Source: CBDFKK01 sp965248815
GTDB lineage: Bacteria > Pseudomonadota > Alphaproteobacteria > SMXP01
DNA length: 64,000 bases
Reading direction: 5' to 3'
Assembly (NCBI GenBank): GCA_965248815.1
Contig: CBDFKK010000008.1
Span: 806,001 to 870,000 of the forward strand
Shown here: positions 7,244 to 16,707 of the stretch, piece by piece
Position numbering within the stretch: position 1 is the stretch's first letter
Layout of the letters: each line of letters begins with the position of its first letter
Notes under the pieces: model-generated
Databases searched by the model: none
What the model was told of the DNA's origin: nothing
What the model saw: the letters and a program-made list of their open reading frames with translations, nothing else
Translations under genes and position numbers: made by a program

Positions 7244-9349
7244 ATGAGTGACGCGGGAGCCCAGCAGGCAGTCTCGGGTCTGACGCTAACTAAGCTTTTG
7301 GACCGCATTCGCCGCGGTGAGATCGCGCTGGCGATGGGTGTCGTCGGCATTCTCATTTTGCTCATCCTGCCTCTACCCAGTCTGCTGCTCGATTTCGCGT
7401 TGGCTTTTTCCATCACGTTTGCGGTTCTGGTCCTGATGACCGGTCTCTTCATTAGGCAGCCTCTTGAATTCAGCGCCTTTCCGACAGTGCTCCTCATTGC
7501 AACTATGTTGCGCCTATCCCTAAACATTGCGTCGACACGGCTAATCTTGTCCGCAGGCCACGAAGGCACGGACGCGGCCGGCCAAGTCATTCAGGCCTTT
7601 GGCAATTTCGTCATGCAAGGCAACTATGTCATCGGCATTACGGTCTTTATTATTCTTGTCTTGGTCAACTTTGTGGTCATCACAAAGGGTTCGGGACGCA
7701 TCGCAGAAGTTGCCGCGCGTTTTACCCTGGACTCCATGCCTGGCAAACAAATGGCCATTGATGCCGACCTATCGGCGGGCTTGATCGATGAAGAGGATGC
7801 GCGAACACGGCGCAAAAAACTCGAGGACGAATTTAACTTCTTTGGAGCTATGGACGGGGCTTCCAAGTTCGTTCGCGGCGACGCCATCGCAGGCCTGCTC
7901 ATTACACTTATTAATATAGTTGGCGGCATGATCATCGGCGTTGCGCAGATGGGTATGAGCTTCGGTGAAGCGGCGAGCGCCTATACGTTGCTTACAGTCG
8001 GTGACGGACTGGTCACGCAAGTTCCGGCGCTGATCGTGTCGACGTCTGCTGGCCTGCTGGTCTCCAAAGCGGGCGTTGAGGGTGCGGCCGACAAGGCATT
8101 GTTCAGTCAATTGGCCGGCTATCCACAAGCACTGGGCATGGTCTCGTTTCTCATGGCTATCATGGCGTTGCTGCCGGGAATACCCAAGATTCCCTTTCTT
8201 TTGTTTGCCGGAGGCGCGGGCTACGGCGCCTGGCGGCTCACAGAAAACAAAAGGCTTCAATCTGCCAGCGAGCAGCAAGCGCAAATTGAAGCACAAGAAA
8301 GCGATAAGCCGACTGAAGAGCCCATCAGCTCGGCCTTGGCCATGGATGTTCTGCGCATTGAACTCGGCTACGGGCTGTTGCCCATGATCAACAATTCTTC
8401 AGGACATAAACTGACCGACCAGATCAAATCTCTGCGCCGTCAATTCGCATCGGACATGGGATTTGTCATGCCGTCCGTGCGCATTTTAGACAATATGCAA
8501 TTACCGCCGCAGAGCTACGTCATTCGCGTCAAGGAAATGGAAGCCGGGCGTGGCGAACTCGTCATCGGCCAACTGCTGGTGATGGATCCCCGTGGACAGC
8601 AAGTCGATCTGCCAGGCCAACACACGAATGAACCGACATTCGGCTTGCCGGCGACATGGGTCGAGGAAACCCTGCGCGAAGAGGCCTCCTTCCGAGGCTA
8701 TACGGTCGTAGTTCCGACGGCCGTGCTGACAACGCATCTGACTGAGATCCTCAAGAAAAACATGCCAGAGCTTCTGTCCTATGCCGAAACGACAAAACTT
8801 CTTAACGATTTGCCGGCCGACCACCGCAAACTGGTCGATGAACTCATCCCCGCGCAAATTTCAGCGACTGGGGTGCAACGTATTCTGCAGCAATTGCTTA
8901 GTGAACGGATTTCAATTCGCGATCTGTCGACCATATTAGAAGGCATCGCCGAGGCCGTCGGCCTGACTCAAAACATTACTCAAATTACGGAACACACGCG
9001 CTCTCGATTGGCGCGTCAGATTTGCACCGGCAATCTGAATACACAAGGCCATCTGCCATTGGTGACAATGTCGCCTCGCTGGGAACAAGCATTTGCGGAA
9101 TCCCTTATCGGTCAAGGTGACGACCGCCAGCTGTCGATGGAGCCGAGCAAGCTGCAGGAATTTATAGCAGCGGTGCGCGATCGGTTCGATCAAATTGCGG
9201 GCGAAGGCGAAGTGCCTGTGCTTTTAACCAGCCCGGTGATCCGGCCCTATGTGAGATCAATCATCGAGCGTTTTCGCCCCCAGACGGTGGTGATATCGCA
9301 AAACGAAATACATCCGCAAGCCAAACTCAAAACGTTTGGGCAAATTTGA
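7244..9349 (+). CDS. flhA: Flagellar export gate protein FlhA
   Basis: FlhA is the large membrane component of the flagellar type III export gate; its cytoplasmic part docks substrate-chaperone complexes. The 701-residue protein has an N-terminal bundle of about eight helices (residues 28-330). The FHIPEP signature lies near 145-185 (AEVAARFTLDSMPGKQMAID, then DEEDARTRR), followed by a cytoplasmic domain of about 350 residues. Length and motifs are normal. It follows flbD by 27 bases, the same order as in Caulobacter relatives. Confidence 0.96.
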   Translation: MSDAGAQQAVSGLTLTKLLDRIRRGEIALAMGVVGILILLILPLPSLLLDFALAFSITFAVLVLMTGLFIRQPLEFSAFPTVLLIATMLRLSLNIASTRLILSAGHEGTDAAGQVIQAFGNFVMQGNYVIGITVFIILVLVNFVVITKGSGRIAEVAARFTLDSMPGKQMAIDADLSAGLIDEEDARTRRKKLEDEFNFFGAMDGASKFVRGDAIAGLLITLINIVGGMIIGVAQMGMSFGEAASAYTLLTVGDGLVTQVPALIVSTSAGLLVSKAGVEGAADKALFSQLAGYPQALGMVSFLMAIMALLPGIPKIPFLLFAGGAGYGAWRLTENKRLQSASEQQAQIEAQESDKPTEEPISSALAMDVLRIELGYGLLPMINNSSGHKLTDQIKSLRRQFASDMGFVMPSVRILDNMQLPPQSYVIRVKEMEAGRGELVIGQLLVMDPRGQQVDLPGQHTNEPTFGLPATWVEETLREEASFRGYTVVVPTAVLTTHLTEILKKNMPELLSYAETTKLLNDLPADHRKLVDELIPAQISATGVQRILQQLLSERISIRDLSTILEGIAEAVGLTQNITQITEHTRSRLARQICTGNLNTQGHLPLVTMSPRWEQAFAESLIGQGDDRQLSMEPSKLQEFIAAVRDRFDQIAGEGEVPVLLTSPVIRPYVRSIIERFRPQTVVISQNEIHPQAKLKTFGQI

Positions 9350-9377
9350 CGGGTGGAATTGATGAAGCAAGAAGACG

Positions 9378-10448
9378 ATGCGGCTTAAAACAATATTGGC
9401 ACCAGATATGGCGCAGGCCATGGAGCAGGTTCGGGACGAGCTCGGACCCGACGCGATTATTATTTCGACGTTGCAGGCCAAGCGTGGCCACGGCGTCGAA
9501 GTTCGTGCTGCCGTGGAACGCTCGGCGACCATGCCGCCACCTGTGCCAGCACATAATACATCTGAGATTCTGCCGCTTAATGGACGCCGGTCAGACGACT
9601 CCAGGGCCGAAGCTCTGAATGCCATCACCAGCGATCACGTCAAAAAGCTGCTCCAGTTTCATGGCCTTGCCCCCAAGCTCGGCAAAGCATTGCTCACCGT
9701 CTCGGCCGCTGTTAACGCGCCGAACGCGAAAGAAGCTCTCGAACGCGCCATCGAACTTCGCTTTCCAATTGAAACTTTGCGCCCAGCACCCGTGCGCCCG
9801 ATCATGTTGATCGGTGGCCCGGGAGTGGGCAAAACCGTTACAGCCGCCAAACTTGCTGCGCGTGCCGTTCTCGCAGGCGCGCGGCCACGCTTGATCACCA
9901 CAGATACCCTGAGGTCAGGCGCCGTCGACCAATTGCGCTCCTTGGCAAGAAAAATGGGCCAGTCAGCGACAGTCGCGGAAGAACCAGACAGACTTCAGAG
10001 CCTCATAGAACCAAGCAAGCGACCAGCGAAAACGCCGCGGCCTGCTTTCATCGATACGCCCGCGATCAATGCTCTGGCTCAAAATGAGCTCGATGACGAA
10101 AAACGATTCTTGAAGTCGGGAAACATTGAGCCAGTTGCCGTTGTTGCGGCGGGCTCAACAAGCGCCGACCTCACAGAGACCTTAACTGCGTTTATGCCCC
10201 TGGGCGTCAAACGCGTCATTGTGACTCGCCTCGATGCAACCAGACGAATCGGCAGTGTACTGAACGCCGTTGACCAAACGAAACTCGGCTTAACGCTTGC
10301 AAGCGACAGCCCTTATATCGGCGAAGATCTCGAACCATTTACACCGCAGATGATTGCGCACCGCTTGTTTGTGGTCCCCACTCAGACACAGTCTCAACAA
10401 GCGAACAAAGAAACTAGAGCCGGCAAGAAGAGGACACCAGCGCTATGA
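9378..10448 (+). CDS. flhF: FlhF-like SRP-family GTPase
   Basis: FlhF controls flagellar placement and number with FlhG. The 356-residue protein has the short N-terminal FlhF segment (MRLKTILAPDMAQAMEQVR), a variable linker, an N-domain, and a G-domain with P-loop GGPGVGKTVTAAKL (about 147-160) and TTDTLRSGAVDQL. The third GTPase motif, normally DTAGR, reads DTPAIN (about 225). The specificity motif reads TRLD (about 283) instead of TKLD. The G3 change removes the catalytic-site glycine, so GTP hydrolysis may be altered. The stop overlaps the next gene (ATGA), showing coupling with flhG. Confidence 0.85.
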   Translation: MRLKTILAPDMAQAMEQVRDELGPDAIIISTLQAKRGHGVEVRAAVERSATMPPPVPAHNTSEILPLNGRRSDDSRAEALNAITSDHVKKLLQFHGLAPKLGKALLTVSAAVNAPNAKEALERAIELRFPIETLRPAPVRPIMLIGGPGVGKTVTAAKLAARAVLAGARPRLITTDTLRSGAVDQLRSLARKMGQSATVAEEPDRLQSLIEPSKRPAKTPRPAFIDTPAINALAQNELDDEKRFLKSGNIEPVAVVAAGSTSADLTETLTAFMPLGVKRVIVTRLDATRRIGSVLNAVDQTKLGLTLASDSPYIGEDLEPFTPQMIAHRLFVVPTQTQSQQANKETRAGKKRTPAL

Positions 10449-11269
10449 CCACGACCGATTCAACCAAGGCCATGGAAGATGCCCCACCCCTTAGGAAAGT
10501 CGACAATATGGTTGCCATTGCGTCGGGCAAGGGTGGTGTCGGCAAGACATTTGTCTCGGCCACGTTTGCGCACAGCCTTGCCCGCGACGGCAAACGCGTT
10601 CTCCTTTTTGACGGTGACTTGGGGCTTGCCAACATTGACGTACAACTGGGCCTCATGCCTGCGCATGATTTAGGCAGCGTCGTGTCAGGCGACGTCACAC
10701 TCGAACAAGCGGTCTCGACATATCCTCTGGGATCCACCAACGCAAACACGGGCGGCCAATTCGATATTCTTGCGGGAAAGTCGAGCTCCGGAGCTCTCAG
10801 TCAAATGACTACGGCCGAACTGGCGGGACTGGTTCGCGGCCTTACCGAAATTTCAAAACTCTACGACTTTGTCATGATCGATCTGCCTGCCGGGATCGAT
10901 CAAGCGGTGACACTCATTACGTCTTGCTGCGCGATCAATTATATCATTCTAACCGACGAGCCGACGTCGTTGACCGATGCATACGCACATATAAAAGTCG
11001 CCATTCGCTATGATCCCCACACGAATTTTCGGGTCATCGTCAATCAATCGGGGGGCAAGCGAGAAGCAAATAGAACTTTTGCCGCGCTCGCGAACGCCTG
11101 CAAGAATTTTTTGAAAGTGACGCCGTCTTACGTCGGTTTCGTCCATCGCGATTCCAAAGTTAAAGACGCCATCAAAAGTCAAACGCCGATTTTAACGCGT
11201 TTCCCTGAGAGCAAGGCCGCTAAAGACATCGCGCTGATCGCTCATCTATTCGCCAACGAGCTGAGTTAG
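10445..11269 (+). CDS. flhG: Flagellar number regulator FlhG/FleN (MinD-like ATPase)
   Basis: FlhG is a ParA/MinD-type ATPase that restrains flagellar number and works with FlhF. The 274-residue chain shows the deviant Walker A GKGGVGKT (about 28-35), the switch region LLFDGDLGLANIDVQLGL, and a Walker B like DFVMIDLPAGID. The tail lacks an obvious long amphipathic membrane helix, though the last residues are hydrophobic. Start by ATGA overlap with flhF. It is the last gene of the block; 214 bases without a gene follow. Confidence 0.9.
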   Translation: MTTTDSTKAMEDAPPLRKVDNMVAIASGKGGVGKTFVSATFAHSLARDGKRVLLFDGDLGLANIDVQLGLMPAHDLGSVVSGDVTLEQAVSTYPLGSTNANTGGQFDILAGKSSSGALSQMTTAELAGLVRGLTEISKLYDFVMIDLPAGIDQAVTLITSCCAINYIILTDEPTSLTDAYAHIKVAIRYDPHTNFRVIVNQSGGKREANRTFAALANACKNFLKVTPSYVGFVHRDSKVKDAIKSQTPILTRFPESKAAKDIALIAHLFANELS

Positions 11270-11483
11270 TGGTTTGCGTTCAAGCTGTGCACAATTCGGC
11301 GTAACGCGGTCAATTGCTCTCTGCAACAATCACTTAGTTGCGCAAACTGACCTGCGTCTTTTTCTCAACCACGGGGTTCAGCAACGGCGCTCCATGTCCT
11401 ATCATGACCGGCTTGAGAGGGTCACCGGCAAGCCGTCGCCGTTTTGGAATCGGCCATCTGGTTTGTCACTAGGGGGATAAGTT

Positions 11484-11807
11484 ATGCCAGATCAGCTATC
11501 AGATTTGTTGGTACGTTCATTCGACGCGGTCAATCTTCTGCAAGGGCTGATCATTTCATTTGTAGCGGCGATCACGATGTCGCGCTATGCGCAGATTTTT
11601 TACTTTTCGATCATTGCCATTGTCGTTGATCAGTTCTTCACACTCGCCTTTCGGGGTCAGGCAGATGACAGCGTCAAAGGTATATCAACGGTCGTGTGGC
11701 AAAAGATTCTTGAATTGGATGCGACGGTCGTCATCCTTCATTTCATTTTCTACTTGGTCGTCATCACGATCATGTATTCCCTAAAGCAGCTATTTCGCCG
11801 GACATAG
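11484..11807 (+). CDS. Small membrane protein of unknown function
   Basis: This 107-residue protein is not recognised. Three hydrophobic segments can be drawn (about 18-32, 38-56 and 82-102) with a polar loop rich in Asp and Lys between the second and third; the tail KQLFRRT is basic, which favours a cytoplasmic C-terminus. A GGGGGA-like ribosome site (AGGGGGATAAGTT) precedes the ATG. It stands alone between the flagellar block and lemA. No function is proposed. Confidence 0.7.
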   Translation: MPDQLSDLLVRSFDAVNLLQGLIISFVAAITMSRYAQIFYFSIIAIVVDQFFTLAFRGQADDSVKGISTVVWQKILELDATVVILHFIFYLVVITIMYSLKQLFRRT

Positions 11808-11901
11808 AGCGAACCACACGGGCTTATTTTGGCGACCTGCCCTGGAATATATGCGACTGGCTTAGTATGATTCGGCGCACTCGAATCAAGGAGCCTCGTT
11901 C

Positions 11902-12456
11902 ATGGAAATGCTGATCGTCTTGGGGCTCGTCGTCGCAGTCGCGTTCTATGCGGTGACGATTTACAACGACCTCGTCAAGAAAAAGAATTTGGTCGAAGAA
12001 GGTTGGAGCGGTATTGAAACACAGCTGAAGCGCCGCTCAAACTTAATTCCAAATCTCATCGAGACAGTGAAAGGCTATGCCGGTCACGAGCGCGAAACCT
12101 TTGAAGCGGTCACTGAAATGCGGTCACAATCAATGGCCGCGAGCGATCCTGCCGATCGGGGAGTTAAGGAGGGGCTGCTCAGCGCAGCCCTCGGCAAGCT
12201 CATTGCCGTGGCAGAGGCCTATCCGGAGCTCAAAGCCAATGAAAACTTCATGAGCCTTCAGAAGGACCTTTCGGAAACCGAAGACCAGATCCAATTGGCG
12301 CGGCGTTATTACAACGGAACCGTGCGCGATCTCAACACGCGCATTGAGTCGTTCCCAAGTAATTTCGTGGCCAACACGTTTTCGTTTCAGCAAGCCCAGT
12401 TCTTCGAAATCGAGGACCCGCAAGCCCGTGAGGTTCCCAAGGTCGACTTTGGTTAA
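11902..12456 (+). CDS. lemA: LemA family protein
   Basis: The 184-residue product has an N-terminal membrane helix (about 2-20) and the conserved LemA start of the soluble part: YNDLVKKKNLVEEGWSGIET, then LKRRSNLIPNLIETVKGY, and the closing RYYNGTVRDLNTRIESFPSN. LemA proteins are anchored with the N-terminus outside and form a coiled helical bundle; the molecular role is unsettled. Pairing with a DUF2207 gene immediately downstream is a common arrangement, and the two are probably co-expressed. The downstream frame begins inside the last codons of lemA. Confidence 0.93.
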   Translation: MEMLIVLGLVVAVAFYAVTIYNDLVKKKNLVEEGWSGIETQLKRRSNLIPNLIETVKGYAGHERETFEAVTEMRSQSMAASDPADRGVKEGLLSAALGKLIAVAEAYPELKANENFMSLQKDLSETEDQIQLARRYYNGTVRDLNTRIESFPSNFVANTFSFQQAQFFEIEDPQAREVPKVDFG

Positions 12457-14517
12457 TCCCGTTCCTAAGCATTTCGCTCTAGTGCGATGTGTCGTTTTGG
12501 CGCTGGCATTTTGCGGCCTAATTATTCCTCTCTGGGCTTACGCTCAAGCCCCTGTCGACGTCCCGGACTCTTCCACTGACCGAATCATAAATTTCGCACA
12601 GGGCAACAATCTCAACGTCGCTGAACGGATCACCAATTTTTCCAGCGACATCACGATCAATGCTGACGCCTCAATGGAAGTCATCGAAACAATCGAAGTC
12701 TCCGCCGGCGGCCGCGAGATCCGCCGCGGCATTCTGCGCGATTTTCCCACGACTTATCGTGACCAATACGGCAATCGGGTGCGCGTCGCATTTGACGTTG
12801 TCAGCGTAAAGCGGGACGGGAGCCCTGAGCCTTACCGAACAGAATCTCTTTCCAACGGCGTGCGAGTAAGGATCGGCAGCGCCAGCGTCTTCTTACCTAC
12901 GGGCATTCATAGCTACACCATCACGTATCGGACCGATCGCCAACTCGGTTTCTTCGAAAACTTCGACGAACTTTATTGGAACGTCACCGGCAACGGCTGG
13001 ACCTTCGCGATTGACAAAGCGAAAGCCATCGTACGCTTGCCGCCGGGGGCGGCAGCACGTGAGCAGGTCGGATTTACCGGTTATCAAGGCGAGCGCGGCA
13101 AAGACTATGTCGTCTCTGATTTTGGCGACCGTGTGGAATTCGAAACGACGCGGAGATTGAGGCCGCGCGAAGGCCTGACCGTTGCCGTCAGCTGGCCAAA
13201 GGGATTTGTTACCCAACCCACTATCGTTGACAAAGCCGGATATCTTCTGCGTGACAATCGCGCGCTTTTGGTTTCACTGGCTGCTTTGGTCATCGTCTTT
13301 ATCTACTACTTTGTTGTTTGGGACCGCGTTGGCCGCGATCCGGAAGGAGCTGCCGTATTTCCTCGCTTTGAGTCGCCGACAGGACTGTCACCAGCGGCCA
13401 CTCGGTTTATTTATCGGCACGGCTACGACCGCAAAACGTTTTCAGCTGCAATTGTCAGCATGGCAGTAAAAGGATTCCTCATAATTGAAGAACAAGCCGG
13501 AACCTATTGGTTAATTAGAAGGAAGGAAGCAGACAAACAAAATCTGTCCAACGGAGAAAAACGAATTGCCCACAGACTATTTGCTGACGACGATTCGATA
13601 CGCCTTGAGAGTGAAAACCACCGTGAGATTGGCTCAAGCATTGCCTCGCTAGAAATGGGTCTCAAGAATGAATACGGCCGCAGCTTCTTCATTCACAATA
13701 TTGCCTCCTTTGCCGTTGGCGCGGTGATTTCAGTGGTAGCCGTGATCGCCATTATCGCCACGGGAGATATATCAGGCTCTACGTTCATCCTTAGTTTGCT
13801 GCTGAGCGGCGGGATCATCATTTTGGGCGTGCTCGTTGTTAGTGGGTTTAGTGGCCTTCGAAGTTCCATATTCGGACACGGCACCGGAATTGGATCCATT
13901 TTTGGCCCGATCCTCATGTTCGGATTTGCTTGTATTGTGATGGTTAGCGACGGCGCCATCTCGATGGAGCTACTGGAGTCCGTCTCTTGGTTTACTCTGG
14001 TTTCCATGTCGCGTTGGCTTGCCTCAACCTCGTCTTTTATTATTTGCTGAAGGCGCCAACACGAGCGGGCCGCGAAATTCTCGATGAGATCGAAGGCTTC
14101 AAGCTCTATCTTTCCGTCGCTGAACAGAAGCGCTTGGACGCGCTCAATCCGCCTGAACGAACACCCGAATTGTTTGAAAAATTCCTGCCCTACGCCTTGG
14201 CGCTCGACGTCGAAAACGAGTGGAGCGAGCAATTCGCTGATGTGCTCCATCAGGCTGCCAATGCACCAACCGAAACTGGGTCTTATGACTATGAGCCCAA
14301 TTGGTATTCGGGCCGGCGCTGGAACCACCGTGATGTCGGTCACTTTGCTTCAAGCGTCAGCTCAAATCTCGCTGATACAGTAGCGGCCTCGGCGATGCCG
14401 CCCGGTTCTGTTTCAGGAAGTGGCGATTCCGATGGCGGCTTTTTCAGCGGCGGCAGTGGCGGCGGCTTCTCAGGCGGTGGCGGTTTTTCCGGTGGCGGCG
14501 GCGGATCGGGCTGGTAG
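12449..14517 (+). pseudogene. DUF2207 membrane protein, copy 1, frameshifted
   Basis: The first frame carries a signal peptide, the DUF2207 extracytoplasmic domain (ERITNFSSDITINADASMEV onward) and membrane helices. It then derails into a short tail ending at 14050. The expected continuation (NLVFYYLLKAPTRAG, then the Gly/Ser-rich end) is read in another frame to 14517. Comparison with copy 2 places a one-base loss at about 14001-14003, in a TTT run. The start is uncertain: TTG 12449 overlaps the lemA end, GTG 12482 is an alternative. This may be a true broken gene or a homopolymer sequencing error. Confidence 0.8.
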
Positions 14518-14518
14518 C

Positions 14519-16453
14519 ATGCCCAGCTACCTCAGAACATTCCTTGTCGTCATCACGCTGATCTTTATGAGCGTGCCTGCCGCCCTCGCCCAGTCGCAAG
14601 AAGAACGCATCACCAATTTCAAAAGCGATGTTGTGGTCAATTCCGACGCGACGATGAATGTCGTCGAAGAGATCGAAGTCTATGTCGCGGGCCAGGAAAT
14701 CCAGCGGGGGATCTTGCGCGAGTTTCCGACGACCTATCGCGATCGTGCCAACAATACGATCCGGGTCGGGTTTGACGTTGTCAGCGTCACCCGCGACGGC
14801 CAACCAGAACCCTTCGCACTTGAAAACATGTCCAATGGCGTTCGGGTCCGTATCGGCTCGGGAGACGTCTTACTATCCACCGGCATTCACCGTTACACCA
14901 TCACCTATAAAACCAATCGGCAGCTCGGCTTTTTCGACGAGTATGACGAACTGTATTGGAATGCCACCGGCAACGGTTGGACCTTCGCCATCGACAAGGC
15001 CGAAGCTATTGTCCGCTTGCCCCCCGGCGCTTCCCTTCTCCAGCAAGCCGGCTATACGGGCTTTGAGGGCGACAGCGGGCAAGATTTCGTGGTCTCCGAC
15101 CGGGGCGACCGGTTGATTTTTGAGACCACGCGGCGGCTCCAACCCAATGAGGGCCTCACCGTCGCGGTTGCTTGGCCCAAAGGCTTTGTCGAGGAGCCCA
15201 GCGCATCGGAAAAGGCCGGATTTTTATTTCGCGACAATCTAGCCATTGCCATCGCCTTCGTCGGTACACTGATCGTTATCGGGTACTACTACGTCACCTG
15301 GGACCAGTTCGGACGCGACCCGGCCGGCAGCACGATTTTTCCCCGTTTTGAACCGCCGCAGGGATTTTCACCTGCCGCCGTGCGTTTCGTTCATCGCATG
15401 AGCTATGACCGCAAAGCGTTTTCAGCCGCGCTCATCGATATGGCCGTCAAGGGCTATCTCACCATCGAGGAAGAAGGCAGCACTTATCGCCTCAAGCGCA
15501 CCGACAGAGAACCTAAAACACCGTTATCCTCAGGCGAGCTGCAAATTGCCAACGGCCTTTTGGGCAGCCGCAATTCGATCTTGTTGAAAAATACTCAACA
15601 CGAGCGCGTCAAAAGCGGCATCCGGTCGCTCAAGACGACGCTGGACAATGAGTATGGGCGCCGTTTCTTCGTCACCAATTGGAAGTACTTTGTCATCGGC
15701 GCTGCTCTATCATTCGTAATCGTGATTGCCACGGTCCTTTTAGGGAACGCTTCCGGAGAAAACTTATTTCTCGGTGTCTGGCTCACCGGATGGAGCGTCG
15801 GCACCGGCATGCTGGTCGTGCGCGTCTTTAACGCTTGGCGCACCGCCGTTGCGGGTCCGGGTGCTGGAATTGGCGCTCTGTTCGGCGCGCTCTTCATCAC
15901 GGCATTTTCCATACCTTTTGTCGGGGCTGAGCTGATTGTCGGCAGCTTGCTGGCCGCTTCTATCTCTTTGGTAGCGGCAGCCATATTGATCGCGCTCGGG
16001 GTGATCAATCTCGTCTTCTATTATCTACTCAAAGCGCCCACGCGGGCGGGACGCGCGATCATGGACGAGATCGAGGGCTTCAAGCTCTATCTCTCCGTGG
16101 CCGAACAGAACCGCTTGAACGCGCTCAACCCGCCCAATAGAACGCCGGAGCTGTTCGAAAAATATTTGCCCTATGCCCTCGCTCTTGGCGTCGAAAATGA
16201 ATGGAGCGAGCAATTTGCCGACGTACTGGAAGCGGCGGCAGCGGCCCAAACCCAAGGTGGCGCCTACCGGCCTTCCTGGTATTCGGGACGCAATTGGGAC
16301 CGGTTCGAAACGCGCAGCTTCGCCTCGTCGATCAACTCGAGCCTTGCAAACACGGTTGCCTCGTCGTCATCGGCGCCGGGCTCCTCATCCGGTAGCGGCG
16401 GTGGCGGCTCATCCGGCGGCGGCGGTGGCGGCGGCGGCGGCAGTGGATGGTAG
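14519..16453 (+). CDS. DUF2207 membrane protein, copy 2 (intact)
   Basis: The 644-residue protein has a signal peptide (about 1-24, cut near ALAQS), a DUF2207 beta-rich domain (about 28-240), a membrane helix near 240-262, further helices around 390-510, and a cytoplasmic segment with FKLYLSVAEQNRLNALNPPNRTPELFEKYLPYALALGVE split over about 530-570. It ends in a Gly/Ser tract finishing GGGSGW. The whole layout repeats copy 1, from which it is separated by one base, so the pair arose by tandem duplication. It belongs with LemA in an envelope-associated set. Its function is not established. Confidence 0.9.
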   Translation: MPSYLRTFLVVITLIFMSVPAALAQSQEERITNFKSDVVVNSDATMNVVEEIEVYVAGQEIQRGILREFPTTYRDRANNTIRVGFDVVSVTRDGQPEPFALENMSNGVRVRIGSGDVLLSTGIHRYTITYKTNRQLGFFDEYDELYWNATGNGWTFAIDKAEAIVRLPPGASLLQQAGYTGFEGDSGQDFVVSDRGDRLIFETTRRLQPNEGLTVAVAWPKGFVEEPSASEKAGFLFRDNLAIAIAFVGTLIVIGYYYVTWDQFGRDPAGSTIFPRFEPPQGFSPAAVRFVHRMSYDRKAFSAALIDMAVKGYLTIEEEGSTYRLKRTDREPKTPLSSGELQIANGLLGSRNSILLKNTQHERVKSGIRSLKTTLDNEYGRRFFVTNWKYFVIGAALSFVIVIATVLLGNASGENLFLGVWLTGWSVGTGMLVVRVFNAWRTAVAGPGAGIGALFGALFITAFSIPFVGAELIVGSLLAASISLVAAAILIALGVINLVFYYLLKAPTRAGRAIMDEIEGFKLYLSVAEQNRLNALNPPNRTPELFEKYLPYALALGVENEWSEQFADVLEAAAAAQTQGGAYRPSWYSGRNWDRFETRSFASSINSSLANTVASSSSAPGSSSGSGGGGSSGGGGGGGGGSGW

Positions 16454-16466
16454 ACATATCACCTTG

Positions 16467-16535
16467 TGTCATCCCCGGGCCCGATTGACTTGTCTACGGG
16501 GCCAACGGATCCCGCGATTAAGTCGCGGGATGACA
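16467..16535. repeat. REP-like hairpin element 1
   Basis: TGTCATCCCC at 16467 pairs with GGGATGACA ending at 16535, and the right part holds its own hairpin ATCCCGCG-ATTAAGT-CGCGGGAT. The TGTCATCCCG/CGGGATGACA pattern is the core of repetitive extragenic palindromes common in proteobacteria. It lies between convergent genes (DUF2207 copy 2 and yajQ), where it could also serve as a bidirectional transcription end. Confidence 0.6.
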
Positions 16536-16572
16536 TCGTTATTGTTTGCGAGGCAGTGGCCATAAACTCAGG

Positions 16573-16600
16573 TGTCATCCCGGCGAAAGCCGGGATCCAT
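16573..16600. repeat. REP-like hairpin element 2
   Basis: TGTCATCCCGGCGAAAGCCG and the following GGATCCAT form a tight stem (ATCCCGGC / GCCGGGAT) with a GAAA tetraloop. It is 37 bases after the first REP-like element and shares its TGTCATCCC head. The consensus is widespread between genes of many alphaproteobacteria. Confidence 0.65.
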
Positions 16601-16707
16601 GACTCGGCAAGGAAACGAGCACAAGACTATCGTCGGTTAGTCGAGGGCGCGATCCGACTTCATGCAATCCGACGGCGGAGCCAAGTATTGCTAAAGTGCA
16701 TCTCGCA

